Positions 7,281-16,455 of a stretch of 39,814 bases of DNA are shown one piece after another. The position numbers and the translations under genes were made by a program. This stretch comes from Thermoprotei archaeon (GTDB lineage Archaea > Thermoproteota > Thermoprotei > Thermofilales > B15-G2). Positions within the stretch are counted from its first letter, which is position 1. The number at the start of each line of letters is the position of its first letter. Location of the stretch: the NCBI GenBank assembly GCA_003649445.1, contig QMRV01000019.1, positions 1 through 39,814 of the forward strand. The letters are read 5' to 3'. The notes beneath the pieces were generated by a model, which did no database searches, had not been told where the DNA came from, and worked only from the letters and a program-made list of their open reading frames with translations.

Positions 7281-8636
7281 ATGTCATCTGAGAAATACGA
7301 CGTAGTGGTTGCTGGAGCTGGATCTGCAGGACTTTTCGCGGCATTTAGGCTTGCTAAAAGTGGCTTCAAGGTAGCTATAGTTGAAATGAAGCCTGAATCC
7401 AAGATAGGTGAGAAGGTCTGCGGCGATGCTGTAGGGGAGCATCATTTCGAGAGGCTTGGTGTAGAGCCTCCTAAATTAGGCGAGGATGCTGTTTCCTTAT
7501 TTAAGGGCGTTAGAGTATATTCGCCTAGCAAGAAAGCATATGTCACTGCTTGGGGCAAAGGATACGCTTTAAATAGAAAAGCCTTTGGACAAAAGTTACT
7601 TAAGTGGGCTTTAGATGCTAGCGCTGAGCTCTATGACTCACATAAAGTAATAGAGCCTATTATCGAAGAGAACTGGGTTAAAGGACTAGTAGCTCTCCGC
7701 GAAGATGGAGCAAAAGTAGAAATACTGGGTAAAATTACAATAGATGCTACGGGAGCCAGCCCTGTTCTCCGAACACGTCTCCCGAGAGAATGGTGGGTTT
7801 CCGAAGAGACTCCCATAGAAGACTACAATATAGCGTACAGAGTTATAGCTGAAGTCGAGGAAGAACAGGAAACTGACTTAGCCATAATATACTTGGATCC
7901 CAAAGTGGCGCCAGGAGGCTACTGGTGGTGGTTCCCTAAAGGAAAGCACGTAGTTAATGTAGGGCTGGGAGTTCAGCCTAAGCCAGGTGCGCCTAACCCT
8001 AAAGACAATTTCAACAAGTATATTCGACCTGTTCTCGAGAAGGCTGGAGCCAAGATAATTAATGAAGGTGGAGGTCTGTGTCCTACGAGAAGAACTATTG
8101 CGTGTATGGCGTGGAACGGCTTCGTGGTAATAGGAGATGCTGCCTGTACAGCTAATCCTATTCATGGAGGAGGAATAGGGCCCTCTATGCTAAGTGCAGA
8201 TGCTGCAGCTAAAGTAATAACAGAGGCTTTAGAAAAAGGCGAACCTACAGTAGAGAATCTCTGGAAAATACACAAGCTGTATCATGAAGCCTACGGTGCA
8301 AAGCAGGCGAGCCTTGATGTCCTGAGAATATATATGCAGAAACTTACAGCAGAAGACCTTGATTTTGTAATAGAGAAGAAGATAGTGTCTGATGAAGAAC
8401 TTGCAGAAATGGGCTATCGAGGCGAATTAGTTTCAGCAGTAGTCTCAAAGACCACTAAGGCCATTAAATTGCTCACTAGACCCTCTCTACTAAAAGAGCT
8501 AGTACAAGTTAAAAGCTTCATGGATCGCGCCCGAAGCCTATACTTAAACTTCCCTGAGTCTCCAAAAGATTTTGAAAAATGGTACAGTGAGCAGAAAAAG
8601 TTATTCAGTGAAGTTAAGAAAAAGTACTCTAAATAA
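7281..8636 (+). CDS. Geranylgeranyl reductase family FAD-dependent oxidoreductase
   Basis: This 451-residue flavoprotein has an N-terminal FAD site (GAGSAG, residues 12-17), the EKVCGDAVG signature with Cys47 that marks archaeal geranylgeranyl reductases, the substrate-region GGYWWWFPKG, and the FAD motif GFVVIGDAACTANPIHGGGIG. The family saturates the isoprenoid chains of archaeal membrane lipids, using reduced ferredoxin or another donor, at the membrane surface. The length is in the family's usual range. A GAGGGGTG ribosome site before the ATG supports the start. The divergent HxlR regulator suggests it is regulated locally. Confidence 0.88.
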   Translation: MSSEKYDVVVAGAGSAGLFAAFRLAKSGFKVAIVEMKPESKIGEKVCGDAVGEHHFERLGVEPPKLGEDAVSLFKGVRVYSPSKKAYVTAWGKGYALNRKAFGQKLLKWALDASAELYDSHKVIEPIIEENWVKGLVALREDGAKVEILGKITIDATGASPVLRTRLPREWWVSEETPIEDYNIAYRVIAEVEEEQETDLAIIYLDPKVAPGGYWWWFPKGKHVVNVGLGVQPKPGAPNPKDNFNKYIRPVLEKAGAKIINEGGGLCPTRRTIACMAWNGFVVIGDAACTANPIHGGGIGPSMLSADAAAKVITEALEKGEPTVENLWKIHKLYHEAYGAKQASLDVLRIYMQKLTAEDLDFVIEKKIVSDEELAEMGYRGELVSAVVSKTTKAIKLLTRPSLLKELVQVKSFMDRARSLYLNFPESPKDFEKWYSEQKKLFSEVKKKYSK

Positions 8637-8656
8637 ATTTAGTAAAAAATAAATAA

Positions 8657-9722
8657 TTATTTAATAAGCAGCCCTCTTTTCCTACTTCTAGTCAAGAAAA
8701 TAAGCGCGGCAAAGACTATAGTTACTGTCGCTAAGTACTCATGAGTACTTAAAGCTAATTCACTTAACTCAATGTCTTCAAACTTCTCTAACCAAAATCC
8801 TATAGCACCTCTATGAGAGACACTCGTGAAGAAGTTTCCTATTAAATTTGTGTCTAAGAGATCGCCTAGAATAGCGTCGGGCATAACTCCTCTACGTGCA
8901 AGAACAAGTACTCCGGTATCCTTAGAGTAAATGAATGAGCCTACTTCAGGCTTACCTGACACATAAATATTAAGAGTAGAGTTAACTACATACATTCTTA
9001 CTCTCACACATCTTATTCTACCAGCTGGTGTGTCATAAGGATCTACAAATAGCTTATCTACAACTAAATTCACCTTGTTATTATCTACGCTTATCTTATC
9101 TTTGGTAAACAACAACGGATTAAGTATCAGAAATGTATATCCTAATTCTTTCCCATTTTCTTTAAATGCTTTCATAGTACTTAAATCTATATAATAAACT
9201 CCCTCTCTGTACACACGCTTAGTTTTTTCTTTTCTAACTCCTTCAACGAACTCAGAGTAAAGCAGAGTAGCATTAATTGACGCAAAAACCTTAATCTTAC
9301 TTCCATTAAACTTCGAGAACTTTCACTATAAGAGTTCCTTTAAGAACTTCGCCTTTAGCATACTCTACACCATACCTATATTTTACATGATGTGACGTTA
9401 AGTCTTCACCCTTTATGTGTATTCTAGCAGTATGTAGCGACTTTCCACTTGGAGGAGTGTACTTTACTATTTTCTTACTTCCATTCTTATACTTGATTAT
9501 AATGTAAACAGTTGTATTTTCCACTTTACTTAAGTACTCGGCGTACTTGAAGACATTATTGAAAAAACATACTCTTGTAGATAGTGGTACTTTTACCATT
9601 TTATAGTAGAATACAGCACCTTTTTTGAGACTAGCTTTGGGCAGTGAAACATACTGCCCTACGTATATGCTTGAAATTACTATGAATGCTACGAGAATTG
9701 CTATGTAGACGATTTTTCTCAT
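8657..9722 (-). pseudogene. Membrane-anchored extracellular protein, split by a frameshift
   Basis: Two minus-strand frames join into one sensible protein. The first (ATG at 9722, stop at 9306) has an N-terminal membrane helix (IVYIAILVAFIVISSIYV) and a beta-rich part ending KGTLIVKVLEV. The second frame is open from about 9296, without a start codon, and reads FNGSKIKVFASINATLLYSEF onwards to a C-terminal membrane helix (TVTIVFAALIFLTR) and basic tail at 8657. A one-base change near 9313 would link them into about 350 residues with an outside domain between two membrane helices. I do not recognise the family. Confidence 0.55.
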
Positions 9723-9729
9723 AATATTT

Positions 9730-9972
9730 TTATGGAGGAATAATAGCATAGGGATCCCCCTCTTCGAAGTAAGTGATAGAACCTATTGTAGCAGCCACTT
9801 CCATTATACCATAGTGATGTACTTGAAGGTATGTAGAGTATATAGTGTAGCGGAGGGCGTTTAATACCACAGTGAGCGTGAATAGCATGAAATTAACTAA
9901 CAGGAGATTTTTTCTTTTAACCTCCACTAAATAATATTTAGCCTTCAATAGTACATAGATTTTTCTATTCAT
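9730..9972 (-). CDS. Small single-pass membrane protein
   Basis: About 80 residues from ATG at 9972. A basic N-terminus (KYYLVEVKRKN) precedes one membrane helix (LLLVNFMLFTLTVVLNAL), then a short outside part containing YGIMEVAATIGSITYF. The layout resembles archaeal envelope proteins that begin with a membrane helix followed by a beta-strand ectodomain, and the short C-terminus suggests it may itself be truncated. An in-frame ATG at 10014 would add 14 residues. It lies 7 bases before the split gene at 8657-9722 and may share its transcript. No function can be assigned. Confidence 0.4.
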   Translation of the reverse strand: MNRKIYVLLKAKYYLVEVKRKNLLLVNFMLFTLTVVLNALRYTIYSTYLQVHHYGIMEVAATIGSITYFEEGDPYAIIPP

Positions 9973-10035
9973 AAAGATTAATGTGAGAATATAGAGATGT
10001 TTTAATATAAACACTATTATTCCTTAATAATGGTT

Positions 10036-10442
10036 TTAAGAAGTATTTACTGTTTTATACCATATTGTTTTGACTTTTAGTTCACTGAAGTGAGGATCAT
10101 CTGAAACAACTAGGGCTTTTAGTCTTTTTGTTATAGATGCTATAATAGCGTCTGCTACAGGAATGTCATGCGTTAGCAGATTTTTCCTGCTTCTACAGCG
10201 TCATCATAAGTTATTTCGATTAAATGAGCACCTGAAGCAAGCCACGACAAAAGCCTATTTTCAGCTCCTTCTGAACCTAGACGCTTTCCAGCTATCTTAA
10301 TGTACTCGACGACTACAACTAACGGTAAATAGACTTTACGGCGGAAAATCTTTGATGTAAGTTTCTTGAGGAGCTTTTTGTCATCTTCACTTGGAGGAAA
10401 AGTATGTGTTAAGAGGAATCTTGTATCAAGTACTACCGCTAT
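10036..10442 (-). pseudogene. vapC: VapC PIN-domain toxin with ATA start and frameshift
   Basis: This PIN-domain gene directly overlaps the end of its antitoxin. The expected start codon is ATA (10442-10440), behind a GAGGAG ribosome site, so ATG appears mutated. The protein then reads VVLDTRFLL (first catalytic Asp) and VVVVEYIKIAG (Glu), and breaks at GGAAAAATC near 10181. One added A restores LLTHDIPVADAIIAS (Asp) and VVSDDPHF (Asp) through to TAA at 10036. All acidic residues are otherwise intact. PIN toxins of this kind are RNases. The homopolymer site makes a base-calling error possible for the frameshift, but not for the start codon. Confidence 0.75.
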
Positions 10443-10669
10443 TTTCTCCTCATTTCGTCGAGTTCTCTTATAATATTGCTATACTCTTTTTCGCCTACAG
10501 GTTCACCTAGCTCTGGCGGAGCTATTTTCTCAAATACTACTTTATGTCCCTCGACTCTAGCTACTAAATAGTCTCCTATATTGATATCTAGGATATCTCT
10601 GAGCTCCTTAGGTATTGTTACCCGACCTTTCCTAGTTACTTTAACAATATATTCCACGAGTACTACCAT
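10439..10669 (-). CDS. vapB: AbrB-type antitoxin VapB
   Basis: This 76-residue protein has an N-terminal AbrB/SpoVT swapped-hairpin domain: YIVKVTRKGRVTIPKELRDILDINIGDYLVARVEG. The K-G-R-V-T-I-P-K-E-L-R core is the DNA-binding and dimer signature. The charged C-terminus would bind the toxin. Such proteins neutralise a PIN RNase and repress their own operon. The toxin gene follows with a 4-base overlap but is broken, so this antitoxin is an orphan unless the break is an artefact. Confidence 0.8.
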   Translation of the reverse strand: MVVLVEYIVKVTRKGRVTIPKELRDILDINIGDYLVARVEGHKVVFEKIAPPELGEPVGEKEYSNIIRELDEMRRK

Positions 10670-10703
10670 TAAGTACTACTATTTAACAATTATAGTTAGA
10701 GTA

Positions 10704-11490
10704 CTACTTGAATATTTTGACGCCAGCTTTCTTGAGTCTAATTAGTGTGGTATCGTAGAGGTCTACTACTTCCTATTCAAGAGTTACTGCTAAAATAGGG
10801 TTAATTTCCCATAGCCTCCTAATAATTTTTTACGTTCACTTGAGCTCATGATTCTCGGGTCAGTCATTGCAGCTACACGGAATCTTTTAAGCGGCTCTGC
10901 TTTGTCATTAAAGTACTTTACTGCCTTAAAGGGTAGCTCGTAGAAGCGTCCTTCGGCGCCTGTCCGCCAAGTAAGGCTTTCTGGCTCGCCGGCCTTAATA
11001 GATATCCTGGTGTATACTTTGCTATAGTCTAGTACTTCTTTCATGAAGCTCTTATTGGCTCCGAAAATTATGCCGTTTGTTTCTAAGACGAATAGTTTAA
11101 TTTCTCTAGTTTCTTCAATTATGTCAAGCACTTGGAGCAAGTGTTCACGGCTTATGGTTGGCTCGCAGAAGAAATTCTAGCTTTCTTGACTCTGTATTTT
11201 TTAGCTAGTTTTGCTATGTTTTCAGCTACTTCAGTAGGCTTATAGTATCTGCCATAGTATTCAGGATAATCTCTACTTAGCGGAACCCAGCAGTAGAAGC
11301 AGCGTAGGCAGCAGCCTACTCCACAAGCTGTAACTATTCCTCTATAGACTCCCGCAACATAAAAGTGCGTATACTTACGGCTTACTACGCTGTCTTCTTT
11401 GCGGCAAACAATTTTCTCGGTTTCTTCAGCTAACTTGAGCGGATTGAAAGGTTTACTTCCTGGGCGCCAGAATCTAGGGTATTCTTTCAC
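10704..11490 (-). pseudogene. Radical SAM protein, broken by two frameshifts and a TAG
   Basis: The N-terminal piece (from 11490) carries the radical SAM cluster motif C-x3-C-x2-C (C60, C64, C67; CLRCFYCW). It breaks near 11165 at the place where the family has the S-G-x-E-P-T motif: the next frame restores EPTISREHLLQVLDIIEET. The middle piece (to about 10800) ends early, and a second shift restores PILAVTLE, then TAG (10773-10775), then EVVDLYDTTLIRLKKAGVKIF and a stop at 10704. With three lesions the gene is probably dead. It was likely an archaeal Fe-S oxidoreductase of unknown substrate. Confidence 0.75.
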
Positions 11491-11530
11491 GTCTATTTAA
11501 AATTCTATTGGTTCTCTTAAATAATCTGCT

Positions 11531-12571
11531 TTACTTTCTTTTAAGTGTAGCCTCAATAATGTATTTTTGATCTCTTTTCTCTAAGGATACTTTGTAGCCG
11601 TTGGCTACTAGTGTCACGAGTACTTCTATCCACGGGAAGACTCCGGGTTCAGATACTTCAATAGAGTATCCTCCGTGAGCGCAAAGTATTTTTCCTGAAT
11701 CCTTTATAAGCGATTTGAGTTTTCCGTTTAGATCCATTTCCATGCGCTCGTATTCTTTTATTTTCTCTTCCTTTTTTTCTTTGAGCTCCTTTACTGTTTC
11801 TTTTTCTTTAGCAAGTTCTTTTTCTAAATTCTCTATTTTCTTTTTGTATTCTTTTATTTTCTTCTCGTACTCTTTTTCGGCGACCTTTTCTTCAGTTGCT
11901 CCAGCTAGCTGGAACCATCTTCTAGCTGAGCGAGCCACTTCATCTTTTAGTCCTAATCCAAAGGCTATGCCTATTGCCACGCCTATTCCGAGAGCGATGC
12001 CCCAGAAGAGAGCGTTGAGGAGTGCATAAAGTATAGATACATCTATTTTCATTACGAGGAGAGCTGTGACTACTACTATTGCGTATAAGAGTATTCTGCT
12101 GAAGAGAGAAGCTAACTTTATGTAGGGGACTTTTATTGTTGATAGAGATTCGTCGATTATTTGGACTAGTATTTCAGATATAATCATGCCTGCTACAAGT
12201 ATTAGTATTCCTCCGATGAAGTTCGGTAAGTATTCTACTGCTATTTGAGTGAAGTGTGAAAGTACGGGAATTCCCCAGATGTCTATAGCTGACATTAGCG
12301 CTAGAGTGTATATGAACCACTTTATGCTAGAGGCTACAAAAGAGCTTATGGTCATACCGAATCTCGCTAGAGCTCTGCCTAGAATACTGTCTTTAAATGT
12401 TGAGTCTACTCCTATTTTTTCTATAAATTTTTTAACTGCTATGTAAATGCACTTGCCTATAATCCATCCTATGACTAAAATTAGCAGTGTTTTAGCTATC
12501 TGCGGTAATAGTGCTAGTATATTTTCTATGAGCATTTTTAATAACTCTTCTAGGGTGTTCACAGCCATCAT
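11531..12571 (-). CDS. MscS-type conserved TM-helix membrane protein with coiled-coil tail
   Basis: This 346-residue protein has five or six membrane helices in residues 10-215. They contain repeats of the TM-helix unit found in CmpX and other MscS relatives (IAKTLLILVIGWIIGKCI, then FIGGILILVAGMIISEIL, and a Gly-rich helix WGIALGIGVAIGIAFGLGLKD). Residues about 225-290 form a long Lys/Glu coiled coil, and 300-346 form a small domain with GYSIEVSEPGVFPWIEV. The usual MscS beta domain is missing and the coiled coil takes its place, so it may be a small-molecule or osmotic channel or a scaffold. It is divergent from the transporter gene at 12708. Confidence 0.65.
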   Translation of the reverse strand: MMAVNTLEELLKMLIENILALLPQIAKTLLILVIGWIIGKCIYIAVKKFIEKIGVDSTFKDSILGRALARFGMTISSFVASSIKWFIYTLALMSAIDIWGIPVLSHFTQIAVEYLPNFIGGILILVAGMIISEILVQIIDESLSTIKVPYIKLASLFSRILLYAIVVVTALLVMKIDVSILYALLNALFWGIALGIGVAIGIAFGLGLKDEVARSARRWFQLAGATEEKVAEKEYEKKIKEYKKKIENLEKELAKEKETVKELKEKKEEKIKEYERMEMDLNGKLKSLIKDSGKILCAHGGYSIEVSEPGVFPWIEVLVTLVANGYKVSLEKRDQKYIIEATLKRK

Positions 12572-12707
12572 CCTAAGAAAGCCTATTGAGATTTATAAAG
12601 ATATTTATGTTATTTCATGCGTTTTGATTCTTCAAGGAAAAACTTATTAAAAGCGCAAGTACTTTAAGCTAGGTTAGCTTCAGAATCCTGCCTGAGTGGT
12701 GATGAGT

Positions 12708-14093
12708 ATGGGGAGTGAGCGCGGAGTACTGGCTGTATTAGGGCTTACGGCGGCCGCTATTGTTTTATCTGTGGTAGGGGGGCTGAATCTAAAGCAGACT
12801 ATAGCTGTAACTATCATTACTTTTCAAACAGCCAGTATTATGGCTTTCTGGGAATACAAAGTCCTTTTCGCTATTCTCGGGATATTCCTTCTCTTTTTGA
12901 CTGGAGTAATGGATATCGAGCACTTTGTTGAGTCGACTCACTTAGATGTGATTGTTTTCTTGATAGGCATGATGATTGTTGTGAACTATCTTGAAGAAAA
13001 AGGTTTCTTCGAGTATACTATAGCGAGTCTGGTTGAAAAAACAGGGTCTAATGCTTTTCTCCTAGTAGCGCTACTTATAGTAGTTTCCGCGTTCTCAGCT
13101 TCTCTCGTAGGTATAGTTACAGCTATACTCTTTCTCGTACCCATGGTTTTAAGAATATCTCTTTTCTGTAGAGTAAATCCTGTGCCGTTTATCTACATGA
13201 TATCGTTTGCGGCAAACATAGGTAGTAGCGCCACTGTAGTAGGCAATCCGGTAGGCGTGTTGATAGCGCTTGAAGTAGGGCTTTCTTTCCACGATTTCTT
13301 GAACTGGGCTACTCCTTCTACACTTACAGCTGTTTTACTGATAACAGCTCTTTCTTTCAAAATATTCTCAAGAGATATTGAGTCCTTAAACAAGAGTCTG
13401 TCGTCGCTAGACTTGAAGTCAATGCGAGTGGATAGGATTCCTAGAAGAGAGCTTGTCAAGGCATGGCTTCTGCTAATAGCTGTGCTTACTCCACTTATTA
13501 TTCACGATACTCTAGAACATATTCTTCACTTAAAGAAGGGCTCTATGCTTATTGTAGCTGCTCTGGGAGGCGCTATAATGGCTCTATTTCTCGAGAGAAG
13601 CAGACTACGAGATTTTCTTGAAAGTGGCGTAGACTGGCCTCTTCTTCTCTTTTTCATGTTCCTTTTTGCTTCGATAGGTTCCTTAGAGCAAGTAGGAGTG
13701 ACTGAAATAATGGCTTCTGCGCTCAAAGAAATTATGGGAGGTAATGTTGCTCAGCTAGTCTTCTTAGTAGCCATTATTGTAGGTCTTTTAAGCAGTGTTT
13801 TAGACAATGTCTTAGCGGTAGCTTTCTTTATACCGGTGATAAGGAATTTGGAGGCTATGGGGGTAAATGTTTTTCCGCTTTGGTGGAGTATGCTCTTCGC
13901 GGCGACATACTTCGGGAATTTCACGATAGTAGCAAGTACAGCGAATATAACGGCGGTGAGTATTCTTGAGTCAAGAGGAGCTGGTAAAATTACGCTTAAA
14001 GACTGGATGAAGTACGGTCCACTTTTTAGTGTAGCTCCACTTATACTCGCTTTAGGTGTACTTTACGCGAGAACTTTCGGTCTAATACCTTAA
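12708..14093 (+). CDS. ArsB/SLC13-like ion transporter
   Basis: About 461 residues with 11-12 membrane helices, of the ion-transporter (ArsB/NhaD/CitM) superfamily. Two hallmark regions are visible: SAFSASLVGIVTAILFLVPMV followed by FAANIGSSATVVGNPVGVLIA in the first half, and SSVLDNVLAVAFFIPV followed by TYFGNFTIVASTANITAV in the second. These paired N-x-G and D-N helical hairpins form the transport site. Members export arsenite, exchange sodium or carry dicarboxylates; the substrate is not clear here. GGTGAT at 12698-12703, four bases before the ATG at 12708, matches the 16S tail and decides this start over upstream GTG and ATG codons. Confidence 0.75.
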   Translation: MGSERGVLAVLGLTAAAIVLSVVGGLNLKQTIAVTIITFQTASIMAFWEYKVLFAILGIFLLFLTGVMDIEHFVESTHLDVIVFLIGMMIVVNYLEEKGFFEYTIASLVEKTGSNAFLLVALLIVVSAFSASLVGIVTAILFLVPMVLRISLFCRVNPVPFIYMISFAANIGSSATVVGNPVGVLIALEVGLSFHDFLNWATPSTLTAVLLITALSFKIFSRDIESLNKSLSSLDLKSMRVDRIPRRELVKAWLLLIAVLTPLIIHDTLEHILHLKKGSMLIVAALGGAIMALFLERSRLRDFLESGVDWPLLLFFMFLFASIGSLEQVGVTEIMASALKEIMGGNVAQLVFLVAIIVGLLSSVLDNVLAVAFFIPVIRNLEAMGVNVFPLWWSMLFAATYFGNFTIVASTANITAVSILESRGAGKITLKDWMKYGPLFSVAPLILALGVLYARTFGLIP

Positions 14094-14698
14094 TTATTGC
14101 TAAATGTTTTCACTTCAAATTTGTTAGTAGTTTTTCTTATGTGCTCGGCTAGGTAGTCGGGTATCTCGAAGACTATTTTCTCGAATCCACTGATCTCTGT
14201 TCCTTTATCTACATAAACAGCTAAGATATTGTCTCCAATTCTGCTGTAAATACCGTCTACAATGATGTCTTTAATTACTACGCCTGGAGGGAAAATCCAG
14301 TAAAACTCGTAGTCGTACTCAGCTATCTCTCTGTCGTAATAGTCTTCGTATACATTTATTCCCGTCTTAAAGTCTCCTTTAAAGTGAATAATAAAGTAAA
14401 GTGATGGTCTTTTAAGACTTCCTCGAAAAGCTAAGTCTATGTACCTTAGCTCAGGATATACTCTTTTACCGTTAATTAACACTTTTTCTTCGTCAAGGTA
14501 GTCTTGCATTTTAGATGCTATTGCCTCTAATTCTTCGTCTATAAGCTCTCTCTCAATTAAGCTAGCGTAGTACTTATCTGGGTCATAGTAGTCGAAAACT
14601 ATCAGCTGATTTATATTGCCAAGTAAGCTAACTGTGAAAAAACATAGCGCGTGTACTGGCCGTACTCTGTCTTCCATACTTTCTTTAAAATATTTCAT
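14090..14698 (-). CDS. Uncharacterised protein next to CPA2 antiporter
   Basis: This 202-residue acidic protein is rich in Tyr and Asp and has no membrane helices. Visible segments are a helical region (ELEAIASKMQDYLDEE), beta strands such as YFIIHFKGDF and EFYWIFPPGVVIKDIIVDG, and a closing IVFEIPDYLAEHI. I do not recognise the family. It follows the antiporter gene by 18 bases on the same strand, so it is probably co-transcribed and may help or regulate it. Its stop overlaps the end of the ArsB-like gene tail to tail by 4 bases. Confidence 0.6.
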   Translation of the reverse strand: MKYFKESMEDRVRPVHALCFFTVSLLGNINQLIVFDYYDPDKYYASLIERELIDEELEAIASKMQDYLDEEKVLINGKRVYPELRYIDLAFRGSLKRPSLYFIIHFKGDFKTGINVYEDYYDREIAEYDYEFYWIFPPGVVIKDIIVDGIYSRIGDNILAVYVDKGTEISGFEKIVFEIPDYLAEHIRKTTNKFEVKTFSNN

Positions 14699-14716
14699 CT
14701 AAAGACGTATAAAACT

Positions 14717-16402
14717 TTAGTCTTGTTTTTTCTCAGATACGTTTTCTGGCTCAGATACTGAGTGACCTAATGTAAATTTAGCTGTTTTCTCGGCTAAGTT
14801 CTTTATTGCAATAGTGAGCACTATTATTATGAGTAGACTTAGAGGAGAGTCTATTGGGTGAATTAGCTGGAGAAACCTGCCTCTGCTGTAAAAGTATTTC
14901 ATTGAGTGTAGGAGAGGTGCTACTACTATGTAGAGTACCATTAGTCTAAAGAAGAATGCGAAAAATGTTCTAGAAGAGCCTATTCTGCTGAGAGCAGAGC
15001 TTAGTATTTGGAAAACTTCTTGAGTCGAGGCAATGAATGCTGATAGAAGAAAGAGCATGAAAATGTAGTCCGATACGGGATTTGGATATATTCCAGAGAG
15101 TCCTGTAACTAAGTAGACTATGAAGACTGTTATAGTGATTTCGAGAATACTTTCTTTAAGCTGAATATCTTTAGCTAAGGTCTCTACAACAGTATTGGCT
15201 TCTTCACTTACTTTTACTAAGAAGTCGTAGAGTTTAGGTTTCATGAGTTCTAGTACTCTACGTCTTATACCTGAAAGTCTTTTAACAGCTTCGGAGACTA
15301 GAGTTAAGTTAAAGGCGTAAGCGAATAGCGCGGCGTAAGCTATATTGCTTGTAACAAGTCCTGTTGTCACTACGAGAGTAGAGAGAACAATTAGCCCGAA
15401 TTCACCTGTATTGGCTAAAGCGGCTGCCAGCGAAAAAGCGTCATCTACGTTTAGTCCCCCCATTATGGAGGCAGTAAAGACTATGGCTAGCCTAACTACG
15501 TAGGCGACTACGGCCAGCATAGCTCCCAGCAGCGTTGCCTGAATAAAGAGGTCTAGTGTAAGTTCAGCTTCAGTCGCCTTGTAAACAGTGTATGGAAGCG
15601 ATGAAACGAAGCCTGTTAGAGCTAGAACAAAGTAGCTTTCTATAGCATTGAATGTTTCTCTATCAAAGCCGTGGAAAGACAGCGAAACGGCTCCTATGAA
15701 TACAGGTATCGCCTCCGGTATACCTAGTGCTTCGGCTATGGCCATCAGTATAACTAAGTAAAGTATAGCTAGGAGTATTTTCGTATCTTTTCTTTCAAGA
15801 CTATTGAGTATCTTGACATATAGCCCTGAAACAAAGTATATGAGAGGTATCAAGAAGAGACTTGTTACAATGATTGTTTCAAGAACTCCTAAGTGAAGTG
15901 TTTTAGGAGAAGTGAAAAATCCTATTGAGAGAAGAAATACTGCTAGTGCGTCTTCGAGAACAGAAAGCGTAATACCGAACTGAGCTAGATGTCCGCCCTT
16001 ATATTTCTTCAGCTCTAGAGCAAAAGCTTCATTAGATGCGACCATTATGGCTGTAAGAGCAGTAGCTATTTCTATTGGAAAGAAGTTTATTAAAATGTAG
16101 TAGAATGTGAGGATTTGAACAGCTTCAAATACGAATATAAACAAGGCTCTCTCCTTGTTTACTCTAATAAAGCAGGGGTCTAGTTCAAGTCCAGCAATAA
16201 ATACGATTAGAGCGGCAGCAAAATTCGATATACCTATTATGAATGGGTGGACTTCTAGACCAACCATTACGCCTATAAGCGAAGCAAGCATGAGAGCTGG
16301 TAAAATAACAATAGATCTGTTCTTAGCGTAAATTACTGCTAATGCAGCGGTGAGTATTAAGTGTAGTAGAGATCCTAGCTCACTCTGTAGCTCTAAGTGC
16401 AT
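14717..16402 (-). CDS. CPA2-type sodium(potassium)/proton antiporter
   Basis: This 561-residue membrane protein has about 12 helices in its first 385 residues, typical of the KefB/NapA (CPA2) fold. Seen are LIVFIAGLELDP in the early helices, MVASNEAFALELKK in the core helix, VLEDALAVFLLSIGF carrying Glu and Asp side by side as in the cation site, and ALANTGEFGLIVLS in a later core helix. An extra C-terminal part of about 175 residues has three or four further helices and a charged tail, instead of the TrkA-N domain of Kef proteins. It likely exchanges Na+ or K+ for protons across the cytoplasmic membrane. Confidence 0.78.
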   Translation of the reverse strand: MHLELQSELGSLLHLILTAALAVIYAKNRSIVILPALMLASLIGVMVGLEVHPFIIGISNFAAALIVFIAGLELDPCFIRVNKERALFIFVFEAVQILTFYYILINFFPIEIATALTAIMVASNEAFALELKKYKGGHLAQFGITLSVLEDALAVFLLSIGFFTSPKTLHLGVLETIIVTSLFLIPLIYFVSGLYVKILNSLERKDTKILLAILYLVILMAIAEALGIPEAIPVFIGAVSLSFHGFDRETFNAIESYFVLALTGFVSSLPYTVYKATEAELTLDLFIQATLLGAMLAVVAYVVRLAIVFTASIMGGLNVDDAFSLAAALANTGEFGLIVLSTLVVTTGLVTSNIAYAALFAYAFNLTLVSEAVKRLSGIRRRVLELMKPKLYDFLVKVSEEANTVVETLAKDIQLKESILEITITVFIVYLVTGLSGIYPNPVSDYIFMLFLLSAFIASTQEVFQILSSALSRIGSSRTFFAFFFRLMVLYIVVAPLLHSMKYFYSRGRFLQLIHPIDSPLSLLIIIVLTIAIKNLAEKTAKFTLGHSVSEPENVSEKKQD

Positions 16403-16455
16403 ACTGTCTCCTTATAGTCTTGAGAAAGCGCTTTATAATGTTTTCTCGAGAAGTC

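Noticed and set aside
11715..12029. A 104-codon plus-strand reading frame rich in Ser and Phe
   Set aside because: It is the antisense shadow of the Lys/Glu coiled coil of the membrane protein gene.
12696..12707. GTG at 12696 or ATG at 12702 as start of the ArsB-like transporter
   Set aside because: GGTGAT right before the ATG at 12708 matches the ribosome-binding consensus at the usual spacing, so the downstream ATG is preferred.
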